Below, piece after piece: positions 43,111 to 55,733 of a stretch of 64,000 nucleotides of DNA. Position 1 is the first letter of the stretch, and each line of letters opens with the position of its first letter. A program made the translations under genes and the position numbers. The notes below the pieces were generated by a model, which searched no databases, was not told the origin of the DNA, and worked only from the letters and a program-made list of their open reading frames with translations. Origin of the DNA: Torymus aiolomorphi (Eukaryota; Arthropoda; Insecta; Hymenoptera; Torymidae); NCBI GenBank assembly GCA_036365515.1, contig CM070874.1:218844942-218908941 (forward strand). Reading direction: 5' to 3'.

Positions 43111-43550
43111 AACTCATATTGGCTATAATTTATTAGCAGTTGCATTTGAAATGTAGCGTAACCGTTAACGTACCATACTCGAATGGTATTGGCTGGCCGT
43201 GCTGATCTCTTATATCTATGACTATATTGTGGAAGTTGTGATAAAGTAATGGAATGTAGTATATTGGAGCGAAACGCTGAACATAGTTACAACCAAATTT
43301 GTAATTTAGATCTGTGACTGAAACTATATTAACTCATATTGGCTATAATTTATTAGCGGTTGCGTTTGAAATGTAGCGTAACCGTTAACGTACCATACTC
43401 GAATGGTATTGGCTGGCCGTGCTGATCTCTTATATCTATGACTATATTGTGGAAGTTGTGATAAAGTAACGGAATGTAGTATATTGGAGCGAAATGCTGC
43501 ACATAGTTACAACCAAATTTGTAATTTAGATCTGTGACTGAAACTATACG
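43111..43550 (-). repeat. 220 bp tandem duplication of a penton C-terminal segment
   Basis: 43111-43330 and 43331-43550 are nearly identical, with a few substitutions. Each contains the minus-strand coding end of the penton-like gene (region equivalent to FEYGTLTV at 11979-12100) plus a non-coding tail starting AACTCATATTGGC. Confidence 0.9.
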
Positions 43551-44152
43551 TAGAAGAGATGCTTAAATGTTCCCGACTGTGTATGGTTCGCAAATGTCCG
43601 TGTAAGCGTACATTTGATCTGGGATAGCACAAGACAATGAAGTAGATCTAACACCCTCAATCTTTCTGGTGTCCTCATTGACGGTCGTGAACATTCCTTT
43701 GGTCACGAAATTTTCAATACCAAAAATACAACAAATTTTATCATTGAATTCCGTTACGTGAAACTCTTCACAATGGCATGTTCGCTTTATGGCGTAATAT
43801 CCTAAGCGGTCTTTCATCGGTTCCAGTACTTGATGCTCATATACGCCGTTCGATCTATTTATCTTGTCAGCTAGCTGTTCTATAGTTTTATAAATACCGT
43901 CGGGAAAGTGGCAAACGTCTTGTCTTACTATCTTACCCCTGTCGTAAAATAAAACGAATAAGAAGCTTCAGTATTTTGTACGTGGTATATATTACAAGAC
44001 ACGTAAATTTCAGCTAGACCTACGATCCATTCACCGTGTAGCCTAATCTCGCGGTGTAAATACGTAGTGAAGCAAGTTGTAGTATTATCACTGAAATACA
44101 TCATACTGCTGTTACTCGGTAACACCATGTAAAATTCATCTTGGTTCTCCAT
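43331..44152 (-). pseudogene. Third Polinton copy: penton-like minor capsid, broken
   Basis: The ATG at 44152 (MENQDEFYMVLPSNSS) gives the N-terminus, with TTTCFTTYLHREIRLHGEW. A frame change follows at about 43928; then 43817-43563 has MYAYTDICEPYTVG. The remainder lies in the duplicated segment. It is homologous to 11979-12739 and retains the N-terminal residues lost there. It starts seven bases after the integrase stop, the same order as in the first element. Confidence 0.75.
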
Positions 44153-44158
44153 CTTTTT

Positions 44159-45245
44159 TCAGATACCATCGAGATTGTTCGCCTTTGTCCAAAAGTTGAA
44201 TTTGTCAGTGTATCCTAGCCACTTGACTAGTAGTTGCTTATTTGCCCCTCGTCTGCGTGGACGAACTATACGCTTGACTTTAAATATTTGATGGTTTGTG
44301 ATGCGTTCTCGGCCAGCCAATACAAGTTCTTCCGTGTAAAAGAATCCGTCCATAATTACACCGTTTAAGTCTTCGAGAACGTACGCGTAGATATTCTGTC
44401 GTTGCAACACCCTTTTTATCTTGAACACTTCCTCGCTGAAATTTTTTTTCATAACCATGCTCGAAGGTATTTTTAGTCCGACTGATTCGAACGAAGTCGA
44501 CAACCTTGAATTTTGGTGTCGCTTGATGAACCCTCTGGCGGTCGTTTCTCTGCATTGCGCTTTGTCGAAGAGCACGCTTTTGCAAATTTTCACAGGCTTT
44601 TGCTGCGTTGTACAGATTTACCTCAGATGGTTTCATTTTTGTTCCACTGTGCAATGTGTGGTTGTGAGCGTATATCATTTTTTGTACTATATGGACATAA
44701 CTTTTTGTATTTTTGTGCAAGAAACAGCGCCATTTACGCTCTCGTATTGTTCTGTTGAGTCTCTCCGACTACAGCCACTTTCATATCGGGATTTCGCGCT
44801 CCTCTAAATTGTATGTATTATTTTAGAAGACTTTGAAAAGTTGAGCCGACAAATTCTTTGCAACGATCAGATTGTAAACACACCGGTACTCGCGGGCTTG
44901 CTCTGTCTAGAATATTTTTCGAACGGTTCAATGGTTCGACCCACGCATACTTGCTGAGCCCATCAACAAAAACGAGAATATAGCAGAAGCCGTCGTTGTG
45001 GTTTTTTCTCGATGTTAACTGTAATAAATCACACTCCCACAGGTCGTTCACGTTCGTCATATTGTAGGGCAGTCTCGGAAATTTTCATTTTATAGGATGA
45101 TGAAGCGTATAAGCGTCTTGGTACATGGATATATTTTAACCTTCTCATTGAATTTATCTCTCTTTTTATTTACGCGCACGAGATTTCTTGCACCCGCGTA
45201 TCCTGCCTCGTGCGAGAGATCGTAATACTATTTCTCGTACATCAT
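44159..45245 (-). pseudogene. INT: Third Polinton copy: integrase with chromodomain, broken
   Basis: It begins near ATG 45245 with an early TAG, then YYDLSHEAGYAGARN as at 13833. 45060-44818 holds WECDLLQLTS (Asp) and LQSDRCKEFVG (Asp). 44720-44280 holds the region after the catalytic Glu; the Glu segment itself is disrupted. 44593-44159 carries the SH3-like part and chromodomain (FKVKRIVR, LLVKWLGYTDKFNFW). At least four breaks. It is clearly related to, but diverged from, the intact integrase at 12742-13833. Confidence 0.85.
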
Positions 45246-45264
45246 GTCTGCGCACACGCGTTCG

Positions 45265-45365
45265 TGAACGTGTGTGTGTGTGTATGTGCGTGCGTGCGTG
45301 CGTGCGTGCACGTGTGTGGGTGCGCGTGTGCATGTACGTGTGCGTGTGCGCGCGTGTGGATGTGG
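45265..45365. repeat. (GT)n/(GC)n microsatellite
   Basis: Alternating GTGTGT and GTGCGTGC units at the upstream edge of the third integrase copy. Confidence 0.9.
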
Positions 45366-45455
45366 TTTTATATTTGGAATTGTAACTACCTTTTTTTACT
45401 TTGTTCAGCATTTCTTCTCCTCGTAAACACGGCAGAGGGCTCTGCATTCGCGTCT

Positions 45456-45702
45456 TGTGGGGATTTGTTCCCCACTTTCTCTAGGATTTCAAGGATAGGA
45501 AAGGAGAGAGTAATTAGAGTAGTCAGGGAGTAACTATAACAAGGACGTTTATTCAACGTAGACGGTGTACAGCGGACAAACGTCCGCACGCTCTTAGACT
45601 AGACACTGACTCCCGCTCGGAGGTAGCTTCTCGCCTTACGCAACATGGGCGCTTCCCCCACTCTCGCAGAGAGAGCGAGAGGAAAGATCGCAGTCTCTAC
45701 AC
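45456..45702 (-). repeat. Gypsy 3' LTR
   Basis: 247 bp, TGTAGAGACTGC ... CCCCACA on the minus strand, with proper TG...CA ends. A minus-strand purine tract (GGAGGGGAGTG, 45703-45714) abuts it, as required for plus-strand priming. Confidence 0.88.
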
Positions 45703-46010
45703 ACTCCCCTCCAAGTGCCAACGCAATACATGAATATAAAAATATAAATCTAAATTTCAGAACTTAGTACCTATTGTGCTCGGTAGCACTTACAATCTAT
45801 GGGAAAGATATCACTGTTGATCAGTCGCATTACGCTTTGGATGCAGAAGCAAACGATACCTTCTTTTTTTAATAGGTTTTTAATACTGGTCGATCGACGG
45901 TGATGGGCTGATTGCCATTTGAATCACCACCGGGAGGAACTTCGGAGAGATCATCGCGGATTACATACGCGGGTTTTAGGAGTTCCACCGATACGCTGCG
46001 TGTCGCTCAG

Positions 46011-47250
46011 TTAACTTGGATATCGATAGAAGATGCGATCGGACGGACGCTTGAATACTTTATATGGGCCCGTGTATGGCCTTTCTAACGATTTTTTAGC
46101 CATATTGCGCATAAATACATGAGTACAACTATACAAGTCTTTAAAACAAAATGCACGTTTTTTATAACTGCGTGTGACAGGGACTGGACGGATCTCACGC
46201 ATGAATTCATGGAATTCTTCAATAAAGAAATTCGGATCTGGCGTAAAGTCTTCAGGGAGTAAAAACTCACCTGGAAGACGCAAGATAGTTCCGAATGGAA
46301 ATTCCGCGGGTAACGCATTCGTGTCTTGACGGAGATGACAACTTAAACCTAATAATACTGTGCTTAGCGTACGGATCCAATCCTTGTCCACATGACACAT
46401 GATCGCAGCTTTAAATGTACGCTGCCAACGCTCGATTAGACCATTCGCCGCAGGGTGATGTGCGGTGGTGCGGATTCGCTCGCAACATATTAGGGACAAA
46501 AGTGCCGTGAATAAGCGCGATTCGAACTGTGAACCCTGACCGGAGGTGATGACCTTTGGAGCACCATAGCGAGAGACCCAGGTGTCATAAAATGCTCTCG
46601 CAACCGTTTGTGCCGACTTTTCACGTAGCGGAACCGCCTCAATCCAACGGGAAAAACGATCGATCATAGTGAGCACATACTCAAAACCATTGCGATTTGG
46701 GAGGGGACCCACTAGATCAATGTGCACATGGTCGAATCGACCATCGGGTGCGACGAATTTGTCAGGTACAAGTTTTACATGACGAGAAATTTTTGATTGT
46801 TGACAGTCTAAACAGTTTTTACAAAAACGAGGTATAGCACGGTGCATAACGCTGCCGAATGAGTCGATCGGTGACTTTCGGATCTGGATGAGCAGGCTTG
46901 TGAAACATGTTGAAGACGGTTTCACAAAGGGACTCAGGAATATAAGAGCGAATGGCCTCACCAGTGATTTTACAATAAATGGTTGTGTGTGCAGGGTCCC
47001 ATTGGATACGCCTTAGAGATAACGGATAATCCGGAGATTTGCGAAGGGCCTTGAGCTGTTCATCGGCTTCTTGTTTCTCAGCGAGATCGTTCAGGTCAAT
47101 TTCTACAAGGAGTCGGATGGATTCTACACGAGGTAGTGAATCAGCTACCGTATTTTCTGCACTTCTGATGTATTCAATTTGAGTGGTATATTGGGCGGTA
47201 AGGGACAACTGACGCATTTGTCGCGGCGAAGACTTATCAGATTTTTGCAA
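46011..47250 (-). pseudogene. Gypsy integrase region
   Basis: 47250-46819 covers the tether and the start of the zinc region. 46961-46011 holds the CKNCLDCQQSK zinc half and the core: Asp in HIDLVGPLP, Glu in NGLIERWQRT. The second catalytic Asp is replaced by Gly in VITSGQGSQFES. A C-terminal segment LERPYTGPYKV follows. A frame change separates the blocks near 46850-46960. The loss of the catalytic Asp alone would abolish integration. Confidence 0.88.
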
Positions 47251-47680
47251 AATGCGTAAATAAGAGGTTTGTGATCTGTTAAGCTCTTGAAGACTCTGCC
47301 TTCAACTAAAAACGAGAAGTATTTCACAGCTTCGTATATGGCCGTGAGCTCGCGATCGTAGGCGCTGTACTTCCGCTGTGAGGAAGAGAATTTCTTGGAG
47401 AAGAAACCTAGAGGTTCCCAAATTCCAGTGAGAGAGAGCTGTTCAAGGGCAGAACCCAGACCAGAATCGGAGGCAAGGTACAACTTCGTATATATTCGGA
47501 AACGATACGAATCTCCGCACCAACACGGGAGTAAACGAGCAGAGCTGCTGCTGACAACTCCGCCTTAATACGAACAAGGGCATCCTTCGCTTCAGGTGTT
47601 CACGGAACAGGTCGTTTATCGTTTTTGCGAGAATCGCTAAAAAGAGCGTTGAGAGGAGCCTGGGAGGTCGCAGCACGAGG
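47200..47680 (-). pseudogene. Gypsy RNase H region
   Basis: ASDSGLGSALEQ (the family's first acidic position), then PLGFFSKKFSSSQRKYSAYDREL and a SLTDHKPLIYAF block, characteristic of Gypsy RNase H. A frame change near 47450-47480 separates it from the upstream segment. Confidence 0.85.
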
Positions 47681-47699
47681 CATGTTACGGCGGTAAAAA

Positions 47700-48600
47700 T
47701 TTACGTTGCCGACAAACCTACGACGTTCCGCTATAGTCTGAGATTTGGAGAAGTTTAAAAGAGCTTCAAAGCTTCAACCCTACTGGGAATAGGGCGAACG
47801 CCTTCACCATTCGTCAGATAGCCTAAAAACTCTAACTCTTCAGCAACAAAGGTACATTTTTCGACGTTTAAGCGGAGATGACATTTCTTAATCGTCGCAT
47901 GGTCTCCAATAATTGTCCTTCTTTAGCTCCATATGGACGGGGCTTGCCTCAGGGCTATTGGAGGGGCGGCAAATGCCTGCCTCAATCCAAGCATCAAATT
48001 CGGCCTTTGCCGCTTTAAGTTTGTCCGGGACAAGTCTACGAGGACGATCCGAGACTGGAAGACCAGAGGTTAGAATGTGATGAAACACATCGCTGTTTCT
48101 GGGGACTGTGGATTTAGAAACGCCCGTGATCTCTGGAAAATCAGCCAGGATCTCTGCGGATTTTGAGCAGGTAATTACTCTGAGAACAGAGTCAATCGAG
48201 ACTTCTTTTACAATTCCGAGGGAGTAGACATTAGTGACCGAGTCAACGAGACGGCTTTGCTGAAGGTCAACTAAAAGGCCGTAGTAAAATATCAGCACCT
48301 ATGATGGGATGAGGAACATCCGCGATGCAAAAGCTCCAGCGAATGGGACGTCGAAGGTACTTATCAAAGAGTTGTTCTCTGCGAATAGCTTAAAGGAGCT
48401 GAGCTTGCCGCATGCCTTAGGATTTGCTGGAACGAGCGAAATGTTCGCACTAGTGTAAATAAAGAACAACCTGGCCGAGATACGATCACGAACATGGAGA
48501 CGTTTAGATACGCGAGGGCTTTCTGAAGCCGTCTCCTCAACAGATGGTTGAGTTAGTTTTTTGGTGGATTTTGTTTCTGCCACTCAGCGAACTTCAAGCA
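47700..48600 (-). pseudogene. Gypsy protease and reverse transcriptase ends, catalytic core deleted
   Basis: 48583-48299 and 48298-47888 contain a poorly preserved protease region and the reverse transcriptase N-terminus (GLPVSDRPRRLVPDKLKAAK, PVHMELKKDNYWRPC). The sequence then jumps, at about 47890-47905, straight to the thumb-side wording HLRLNVEKCTFVAEELEFLG. The intervening part, which should hold the YxDD active site, is absent. The tetrapeptide is nowhere in this element, so about 100 residues were deleted. Confidence 0.8.
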
Positions 48601-49416
48601 CTACTCCCTGCACGATAACGGATTATCGGGATATTTCCGATGAACGAGACACAAACCTGAAGAATCACGACTAGAGGAACGGCAACGCCTGCTCCTGCCT
48701 CTGGATCGAGAATCGACGAAGGTATTAGAAGAACCTTGGCTACCCTCAACCTTCTTAGCTAACGCATTGACCTTCCGCTCCAGGTGCTTGAAAGTGGCTT
48801 CAGCATTGAAAGAACTGGATTTATTTGAGGAAACAGCACTAACCTGATGGTCAGAACTGCCGAAAGTCTCAGCGAGTCTGTAGGCTGCTTCAGCTAATTT
48901 GTTGAGATTAGTGCCACCCATAGTAACAATAATTGCACGGTTTTGTTGCGGAACAGCTTCTAGAAAGATAGTCTGTGTGATTTTATCATCGCAAGAGCCC
49001 TGGTTGAGGGCGCGAAGTCTCTGAAGAACTTTCGTAGGCTTACCGTCAGTCAACACTTCCCCCTTTAGAAGTTTTCGTAGGTTATGCTCTGCAGACCTGG
49101 CGAAGTCGCAATTAAACGTTCTTTTACTAACTTATAAATTCCTGCAGGTGTAGGATCCTGCCTAATGATGTCTCTAATAGCCGACATGGCTTCAGAATCT
49201 AACGATAAGTAGAGGTAATCAACTTTGGTAGTCTACCGTGATCTGAGAATGACGGAATGCCGCCTCAGCCTGAAAGAACCACAACTCGGGATCGGTCTGA
49301 ATGAAGGGCAGAATTTTAGGCATGCAGGTACCTTCAGTATGGTTACCCAAGGCCGTTTCTAGCTATTGCAGCCGCTGCTGCAGTGCCTCCATAGTGATCT
49401 CCGTGTTGTCTGGCAT
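48601..49416 (-). pseudogene. Gypsy gag
   Basis: ATG at 49416 (MPDNTEITMEALQQ), an early TAG, then MPKILPFIQTDPELWFFQAEAAF, which is typical of Gypsy gag. A later intact block at 49056-48601 includes ITQTIFLEAVPQQNRAIIV, a Ser/Arg-rich stretch and a terminal CLVHRKYPDNPLSC that replaces a zinc knuckle. Several frame changes interrupt it between. Confidence 0.8.
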
Positions 49417-50749
49417 CTTAATGAACAAGAATGTACGCGAGCAACCTACCTAATACGGAATAATTGCTTCTACGCGACTCGCAAGTACACGTAGAAAGTA
49501 AGGGTGGAGAACTGACTCCTCCAGCAAGGTTGAAAAGCGCGCCTAAATTGCCTTACGCCGCTGCGTATTACAAGTTACCTAGTTAGTGCTCGCTGGCACA
49601 AACAATAATTTTAAAGCTAAGCCTATGCTAAAACTTAAAACTATACTGTCCTTTTACATATACCGCGAGAAAATACAATGCTTGATTGCAAGGGGAGTGC
49701 CGTTTCCTCCGCGTGAATCACAGTTCTGGAGATGAAGGCAACTGCCTCTCCTGCACCAGCGATTGAGCTAACGCAAAGAATGAACACAGAGATTCGCGCG
49801 AAAATCTAGAGGAGAAATCACTACATCTCTGCGAAGCTTTCTTAATTTTTACAAAAAGGCTTTAGCAGAGAATGAGATTAGACAACGCGCAAATTCGTTA
49901 AAATTATGAAAATGAAATGCGCGTCTCTGAAAAAAATAAAATACTAAAAAGTTTTTCGTGTCACCTTGAACAGGAGCCAGCTTGAAAACACGATAGTACG
50001 GGAAAGTCAAAATGGACCTCGAGATGGCCGTCAAGTTCTTGGAATGCATGATCCTTGCGCGCAAGTTCCGCGAATTCAAAGCTCGCGAATAAACCCGCGT
50101 CGAATCGTTCCCGATAATCGTTCCTGGAATTACAAAAAAAGCGCGTAAACGTAATTTCCACTAATTTCACAAGTCATGCACGCATACATTCGAGAATTAC
50201 GCTGAAGACTCGCCGCCTCGGAGAAAACTCGACAAGGTGCTACGGCTGTAGTGGCTGTCCTCCTGGTGCTCAACGGGTGCGGTAAAAGAAAAAGGTGCGT
50301 TGAAAAGCGCCGGTGACGATGACTTCACGCGTCAACGCACCCGGAGATCTGCTTCAGGTCATCAAAGTGCCTCGGAGAAAACTCGACGAGCTACGACGGC
50401 TGCGGCTAGCCGGGCGCCAACACGGCTATCTGCACTGACGGCTGCAGCGTAACCGTAAATTTCGGAATTGTTGCCGAGGCTCGGAATGTACGCGTGTGCG
50501 CCGGCGTTCCAGCGCGCACAAGACGTAAGTTGACAAAAGTTGAAATTTTCCGTATGCGCCGGCGTGCCAGTACACATACGGAAAAAAAGGCAAGAAATCT
50601 CCTTGGCGGTGAAGTGCCGCAATCGCTGCCGAGGCTCGAATTGCTACACGAGGATACGTGCAGCAAACAAAGGCGGTAGCGGCGAAGACACGCAGCGATG
50701 GGTTCACGCCTGTCACTCCTCCTCGGCGACTTTTTGTCGGTGTCAGCAA
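49417..50749 (-). other. Gypsy 5' leader with internal duplications
   Basis: Untranslated leader between 5' LTR and gag. Next to the LTR (50727-50749, minus) is GCTGACACCGACAAAAAG, the probable primer binding site. CTCGGAGAAAACTCGAC occurs twice (near 50217 and 50372). A GCGCCGGCGT(T/G)CCAG box also occurs twice (near 50498 and 50555). No gene. Confidence 0.6.
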
Positions 50750-50995
50750 TATGGGGATTTGTACCTCACTTTCTCTATGATCCCAAGGATAGGAAAGGAG
50801 AGAGTAATTAAAGTAGTCAGGGTGTAACTATAACAAGGAGTTTATTCAACTCAGAAGGTGTACAGCGGACGAACGTCCGCACGCTCTTAGACACGAGCAC
50901 TAACTGCCGCTCGCAGCTGGCTTCTCGCCGTACGCAACATGGCCGCTTCCCCCACTCTCGTAGAGAGAGCGAGAGGGAAGATCGCAGTCTGTACA
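50750..50995 (-). repeat. Gypsy 5' LTR
   Basis: 246 bp partner of 45456-45702: TGTACAGACTGC at its start on the minus strand, CCCCATA at its end (CA eroded to TA). Confidence 0.88.
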
Positions 50996-53900
50996 TCTGC
51001 CTTATTCAGTAGTCGTTTGCGCGTATTAAAAGGCGTTGTGAGTACTCTGCCAATTTTTAAAACTTTGCTGCTGCCTATTAAATTCGTCGGAGTATCGGAA
51101 GTTTTAACAAATTAGAAAACTTCATGGATCCAACACGTTGTTACGTCCAGCGTATTTCACAAAGGTTATATTTTGATTATATCCTTCCGCTTAAAAGAAA
51201 AAATTTTTTTATTCATCTTTTATTCCATACCAATATCTTGTAGATCAAAACTTTTTGATCCGAGCACGATAAACTCACTTCTCAGTCGTCTACAATAAAC
51301 GTCTGTAAAGTAGCTCTCGTCATCCAATATTTCACTGGATAGATATACTACAATGACGAAATTGTTTAGCTTTTGGACGCAAGACAGGGCACTTCAACCG
51401 TTTCGTCACGCGCCTAAGTGACGCCGAAATCTATAACACTATACCTTTACAATTTTATTATCTTACAATTTTATTATTTACAATTTAAATATTTTTAGTT
51501 AATAAGAATTATAGATGCTCTCCGAAGTAACATTATTATTGTCGCCAAAATTCGTGATAACATATTATTTATAATGAAAAGCCTTCGCAAAATCATAATA
51601 AAAAAATAAATAACAAATGTAGCCTAATTAGCGTTTGTTACCCTGGTAGAAGCGTTAGCGATATATTGTCTAGTTATTGTTTAATACGGGAGGTAAAAAC
51701 GTCACGCTGATACTATTTTGTTTCTAAAGACAAATATTCAATTTTCTCTCATAAGAACATATTCTATTGTCAATATTTTAACAGGTGATCATAATTTTCG
51801 ATATTCTTAATGAGGGTTAAATAATTATTGGATTGAAAATGTTTCCATTTGATTAACACATAATCAGTAAAAATGGTTAATTCTCTACCAGGGATAGTTA
51901 GAAAAATAAAACAAAAATTTAACTAGAAAGTAAGTTGCTTGTATAAATAAATGAATTTGTTGCTGCCTACGTACTTCTAAAATTGAATAAATAACTTGTA
52001 AACCATCGATTAAATAAGAAGAAAAATGATACATGTAACGTCATCTATATTGGAAACAATAAGCTATAGTCGAAAATGCTTCTCTCTTACGCGTAGCCGA
52101 TTAGTCACTTCGAATAGTATTGGGCCTATCCTAATAATCCTAATCGACTAATTATCGACTAATCAGCCGTCTAAAAATTTTTATATGTAAACTCCTGCGC
52201 GATGAGTACATCGATCTGATATCATTACGAGAGAAAGAAGGGAGCAAATCGAACTTAGATTCTCTCTCATTTTTCTCCAACCGATATCAGTTCAGTTCAA
52301 GTTCACTTGCCAGTCTCTCTTGTCTCTAGTCTCTATTACAGTCAGCCACAATTAATTACTGTCGCATTCAATTCTAAGTTCTTTGTATACTTACTATCGA
52401 GCAAAGATAGTTAAATTTTTTCTACATTTAAATAAAAATTCCTTTTTTCATTTCTAAAACCACTATTTGTGTCGTGTTTGTTCTTAAACCAATTCCATTT
52501 AACCGAGAACCCAAAAGCAGTTTCCAGCAGCGACAACAGTCAGTAACGAATTTATAATTGTTATCTTACTTTCTTCTCTAAAAATATTAGTTAGAATATT
52601 TTCCATATATGTATTCCCATATTATGTACCTTAAATCGAAATTCGTTTAGATTTCCTTTTTAAACCATGTCTTGCGTTTCAAAATAAAAAAAAAACCTTC
52701 TAAATTTAATCATAAAAAAAAAGCTCGGAAACCTAGCCTGGTATTTCACCGAAAGGTATTTTTGCCAAGCTACATTTCCCAGCAAAACAAAATTAAAAAC
52801 CTAATAAAATATTTTGAAATAACCTTTAGTACCGCGTCGCATCCTTGTTGTTGCCCTTACAAAATATCCCCTTCTATAGGTATCCTAGCTCTATCCCGAG
52901 CTAGTAGGATTAACTTCTTAGGCTCAAAACGGAGCAAAACTGTTTCCCATTTTTCTTTCTGTTATCTTATTCTGGAAAACAACAGCCGGATTTAATCAGC
53001 GAGTTCGACGTAACAAATTTGGAGGCCCCGGAGGGATTTATAGAATACAATTTTATATAGGATAGTGTTGTAGGGCATGGTTTAATAACGTGAACAACCT
53101 TAATTCAGACTGAGTTTTTTTTTATTATTTTTATTACTGTAGAAATATGGAAACATAAAATGGAACATTAAAGAAAAACAAAAATTCTATTTCAAAATTA
53201 TTCTAGTTCAAAAACTATTCTAATTCAAAATTTATTAGTTATGCTTAAATAGTCTCTGAACTAATAAAAATTATTAAATATTATTAAAAAATTATTCAAT
53301 GCAAAATTTATTTTGTTTACGCCCCAAAGCCTCTGAATCATAAACGGTGATCACGCGCAACGGCCTCTCGACAATAGTAAAACGAAAATAAAAATTAAAC
53401 ATTCTCTGAATTCTCTGAATCTTATGGCTTTACTAACCTTATAAATTTGTACCAAATTATAAATCAAATTTTTTTTTTGTATCATATTTCTGTAATTCAA
53501 AAACCGCTGCTAACTGATAAATTACATCAAATAATCTTTTTAAATATATATTTTAATATAAAATTTCATTGTTTCTGCATATCTGGTTTTCCGTAAATTT
53601 AATATTCAAAATGATCAAGAAAATTATATTTAAAAGAGTTATTTAGTAATTATTAATTTGCAAATTAAAAAGTTTGAGGTATTATCACATGCTATTTATT
53701 GAATTTATAAATTAATCACGTTTTTTCAAAATTTCTTCGGCGTTTTCTTACCAGTACAAATCGAACCTTGATATTTAATTATTCAATATCATTACAAAAT
53801 ACTTTATTTTGTAAAATGCAAATACCGTTGATAGTCGTAAGAGGTTACGATTTTTCTTACTTGAAGTTGTCAAATTTTAGCATTGATACAAACAATGAAT

Positions 53901-54235
53901 GTTTTAATAATTATTCTCTCATGAATTTTGCGAATGTTTTGATAATTATTCTGTATTGAATTTTGTATAATTATACAGAAAATGTATTTTATATAAAATC
54001 TATTTAACTTTTTATGGAACTTTTTATACTGCTACATTTTATTAATAATCGCACTGAAAACTATGGATATTTTAGAAGGTATGATTATCTTTTCGCAGAT
54101 TTATCTAGTGAGAATATTGTATTAATTTATAACCTTATATAAATTTATAATTAAATAGCCAAATATATTTTTATTACAGAATATGATAATACTTTCAACT
54201 TTTTATACAAATTTACAATCTATAATATAATTCTG
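50996..54235. other. Non-coding stretch, possible LTR remnant in the middle
   Basis: Mostly AT-rich without genes. 52200-53040 has a layout like an LTR and leader: a CAGTTCAGTTCAAGTTCACT initiator-like patch, AATAAA at about 52432, and near 53010-53030 TTTGGAGGCCCCGGAGGGAT, wording seen just after LTRs at primer binding sites. No partner LTR or gag/pol follows, so this is only suggestive. Confidence 0.3.
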
Positions 54236-54690
54236 TTATTTCAGACCTTTAAGAAAATTAGACTATTTCCGACCAATATCTAAACCCCTAACGCCAAAAA
54301 AAAAAATATTTTCGATTTTTTCATATTTTTCTTTATTTTTTTTAATCAATTTAATATTATCCGATTAGGTCGACAAAAATATGGATTGATAGGAAATTTC
54401 AAGACCTTTAAGAAAATGTGACTACTTCCGACCGATATCTAAACCCAACGCCGTAAAAAAATATTTTCGATTTTTCCATATTTTTCTTTATTATTTTTAA
54501 CCTACTTAATATTACCCGATCGGTCCGACAAAAATATGGATTGATAGGTAATTTTAATTCCTTTAAGAAAATGAGCTTACATCGGACCGATATCCAAACC
54601 CGGCGACGAAAATCAAAAATTTCGATTTTTCTATATTTTTATTTATTATTTTTTTAATATTTATTATTATCCAATCAACTATATAATTGA
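54236..54690. repeat. ~155 bp tandem repeat, three copies
   Basis: Copies begin at about 54240, 54398 and 54553. Shared words: CCTTTAAGAAAAT, GACCGATATCTAAACCC, TTTTCGATTTTT and GACAAAAATATGGATTGATAGG. The third is partly diverged. Confidence 0.85.
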
Positions 54691-54780
54691 ACTTGCACAA
54701 CTTCAAAATGAACTTTAGATATCTGCCAAAGATAAACTTGATACCTCTGTCCATTTTCGAGTTATGCCGCGGACAAATTC

Positions 54781-54787
<7 letters not shown>

Positions 54788-54817
<30 letters not shown>

Positions 54818-54860
54818 ACACAGACACCCGCACTCGCACCCGCACCCGCACCCGCACCTG
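54788..54860. repeat. (CA)n and CCCGCA simple repeats
   Basis: CA repeats of about 30 bp, CAGACACA units, then four CACCCG units, ending directly at a CACTGAGAGAA sequence. Confidence 0.9.
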
Positions 54861-55733
54861 CACTGAGAGAATATTGGGGCATCTGCTGCACTCGCTAGTA
54901 TAGCAAATCTCCCAAACGCACGCAATGATTTGCCCCTTGATTTAGTGTAGCCGCAGCCCTAAAATAGTACAGCAGTTGCCTCACTTCGGCGCCACTGGCG
55001 TACTACAACCGCGGTAAAGCTGCTCTATCAACGTTTTGATCAACACGTGTCCCACTGAAAAGCACAGCGAATACTTGGATGCTTGACTAAAAATGGATTC
55101 ATTTTTTCACAAATATGAAAGTCTGAAGGAACTACGTGAACTATTTTCGTGTAAGTACATTTTAAAAAGTGTCTATATATGCTATTGTTGACTTTTCCGA
55201 TACTGGTATTACTAAGATTTCAATGCGTGCATAACATAACCTTATTGTATATATGTATGCACATCTAAATGCAAAGTTTCTCTAAGATTTCTAAACTCTC
55301 ACTCTCTCTCTCTCTTGTAAAAATGTTATTATAAATATTTTTTGTACATTTTGCTTCCATTTTATTTCTATTTATAGCTAGAGTAAGTGAGAATGCGTTT
55401 TTTGCAATGAGTACTGAAGATATTTGTGAAATATTAACCGATCAAAAGGAAAATCTTATCAACTTTATTTCAAAGTACAGTTACGAAAAAGGAAAGTTGA
55501 GTGAATCTTATAAATGTGATGAAAGTGTGGAAGTTGATGCAAGTTCAGCATGCGAGGTTATAAATGATATAAATGAAACGCCTTCTGAGCCTCTATTACC
55601 TCATCACATCCAACCTCTAATAGCAGATACTCCTAACACTTCAGATTTGGATAATAATTTATCACCACTTAACCAAACACCTGATGTAGAATTAGTAGAT
55701 TCTGTATCACCAGGTGTGCATATTGCAGGCTGA

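Larger units (their letters stand above)
45456..50995 (-). mobile_element. Gypsy LTR retrotransposon with both LTRs
   Basis: 5.5 kb element on the minus strand: 5' LTR 50750-50995, a leader of about 1.3 kb, gag, a pol with deleted reverse transcriptase core, RNase H, integrase, purine tract and 3' LTR 45456-45702. Integrase and RNase H wording is Gypsy-type. LTRs differ at roughly one base in eight by eye, so the insertion is old. I see no convincing target duplication. Confidence 0.88.

Noticed and set aside
52672..52995. 107-codon Lys-rich plus-strand frame
   Set aside because: AT-rich composition gives the Lys; it overlaps a possible LTR/leader region and has no domain.
54236..54690. Three regularly spaced repeats, considered as a CRISPR-like array
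   Set aside because: Units are ~155 bp and diverged, without distinct spacers, in a eukaryotic context.
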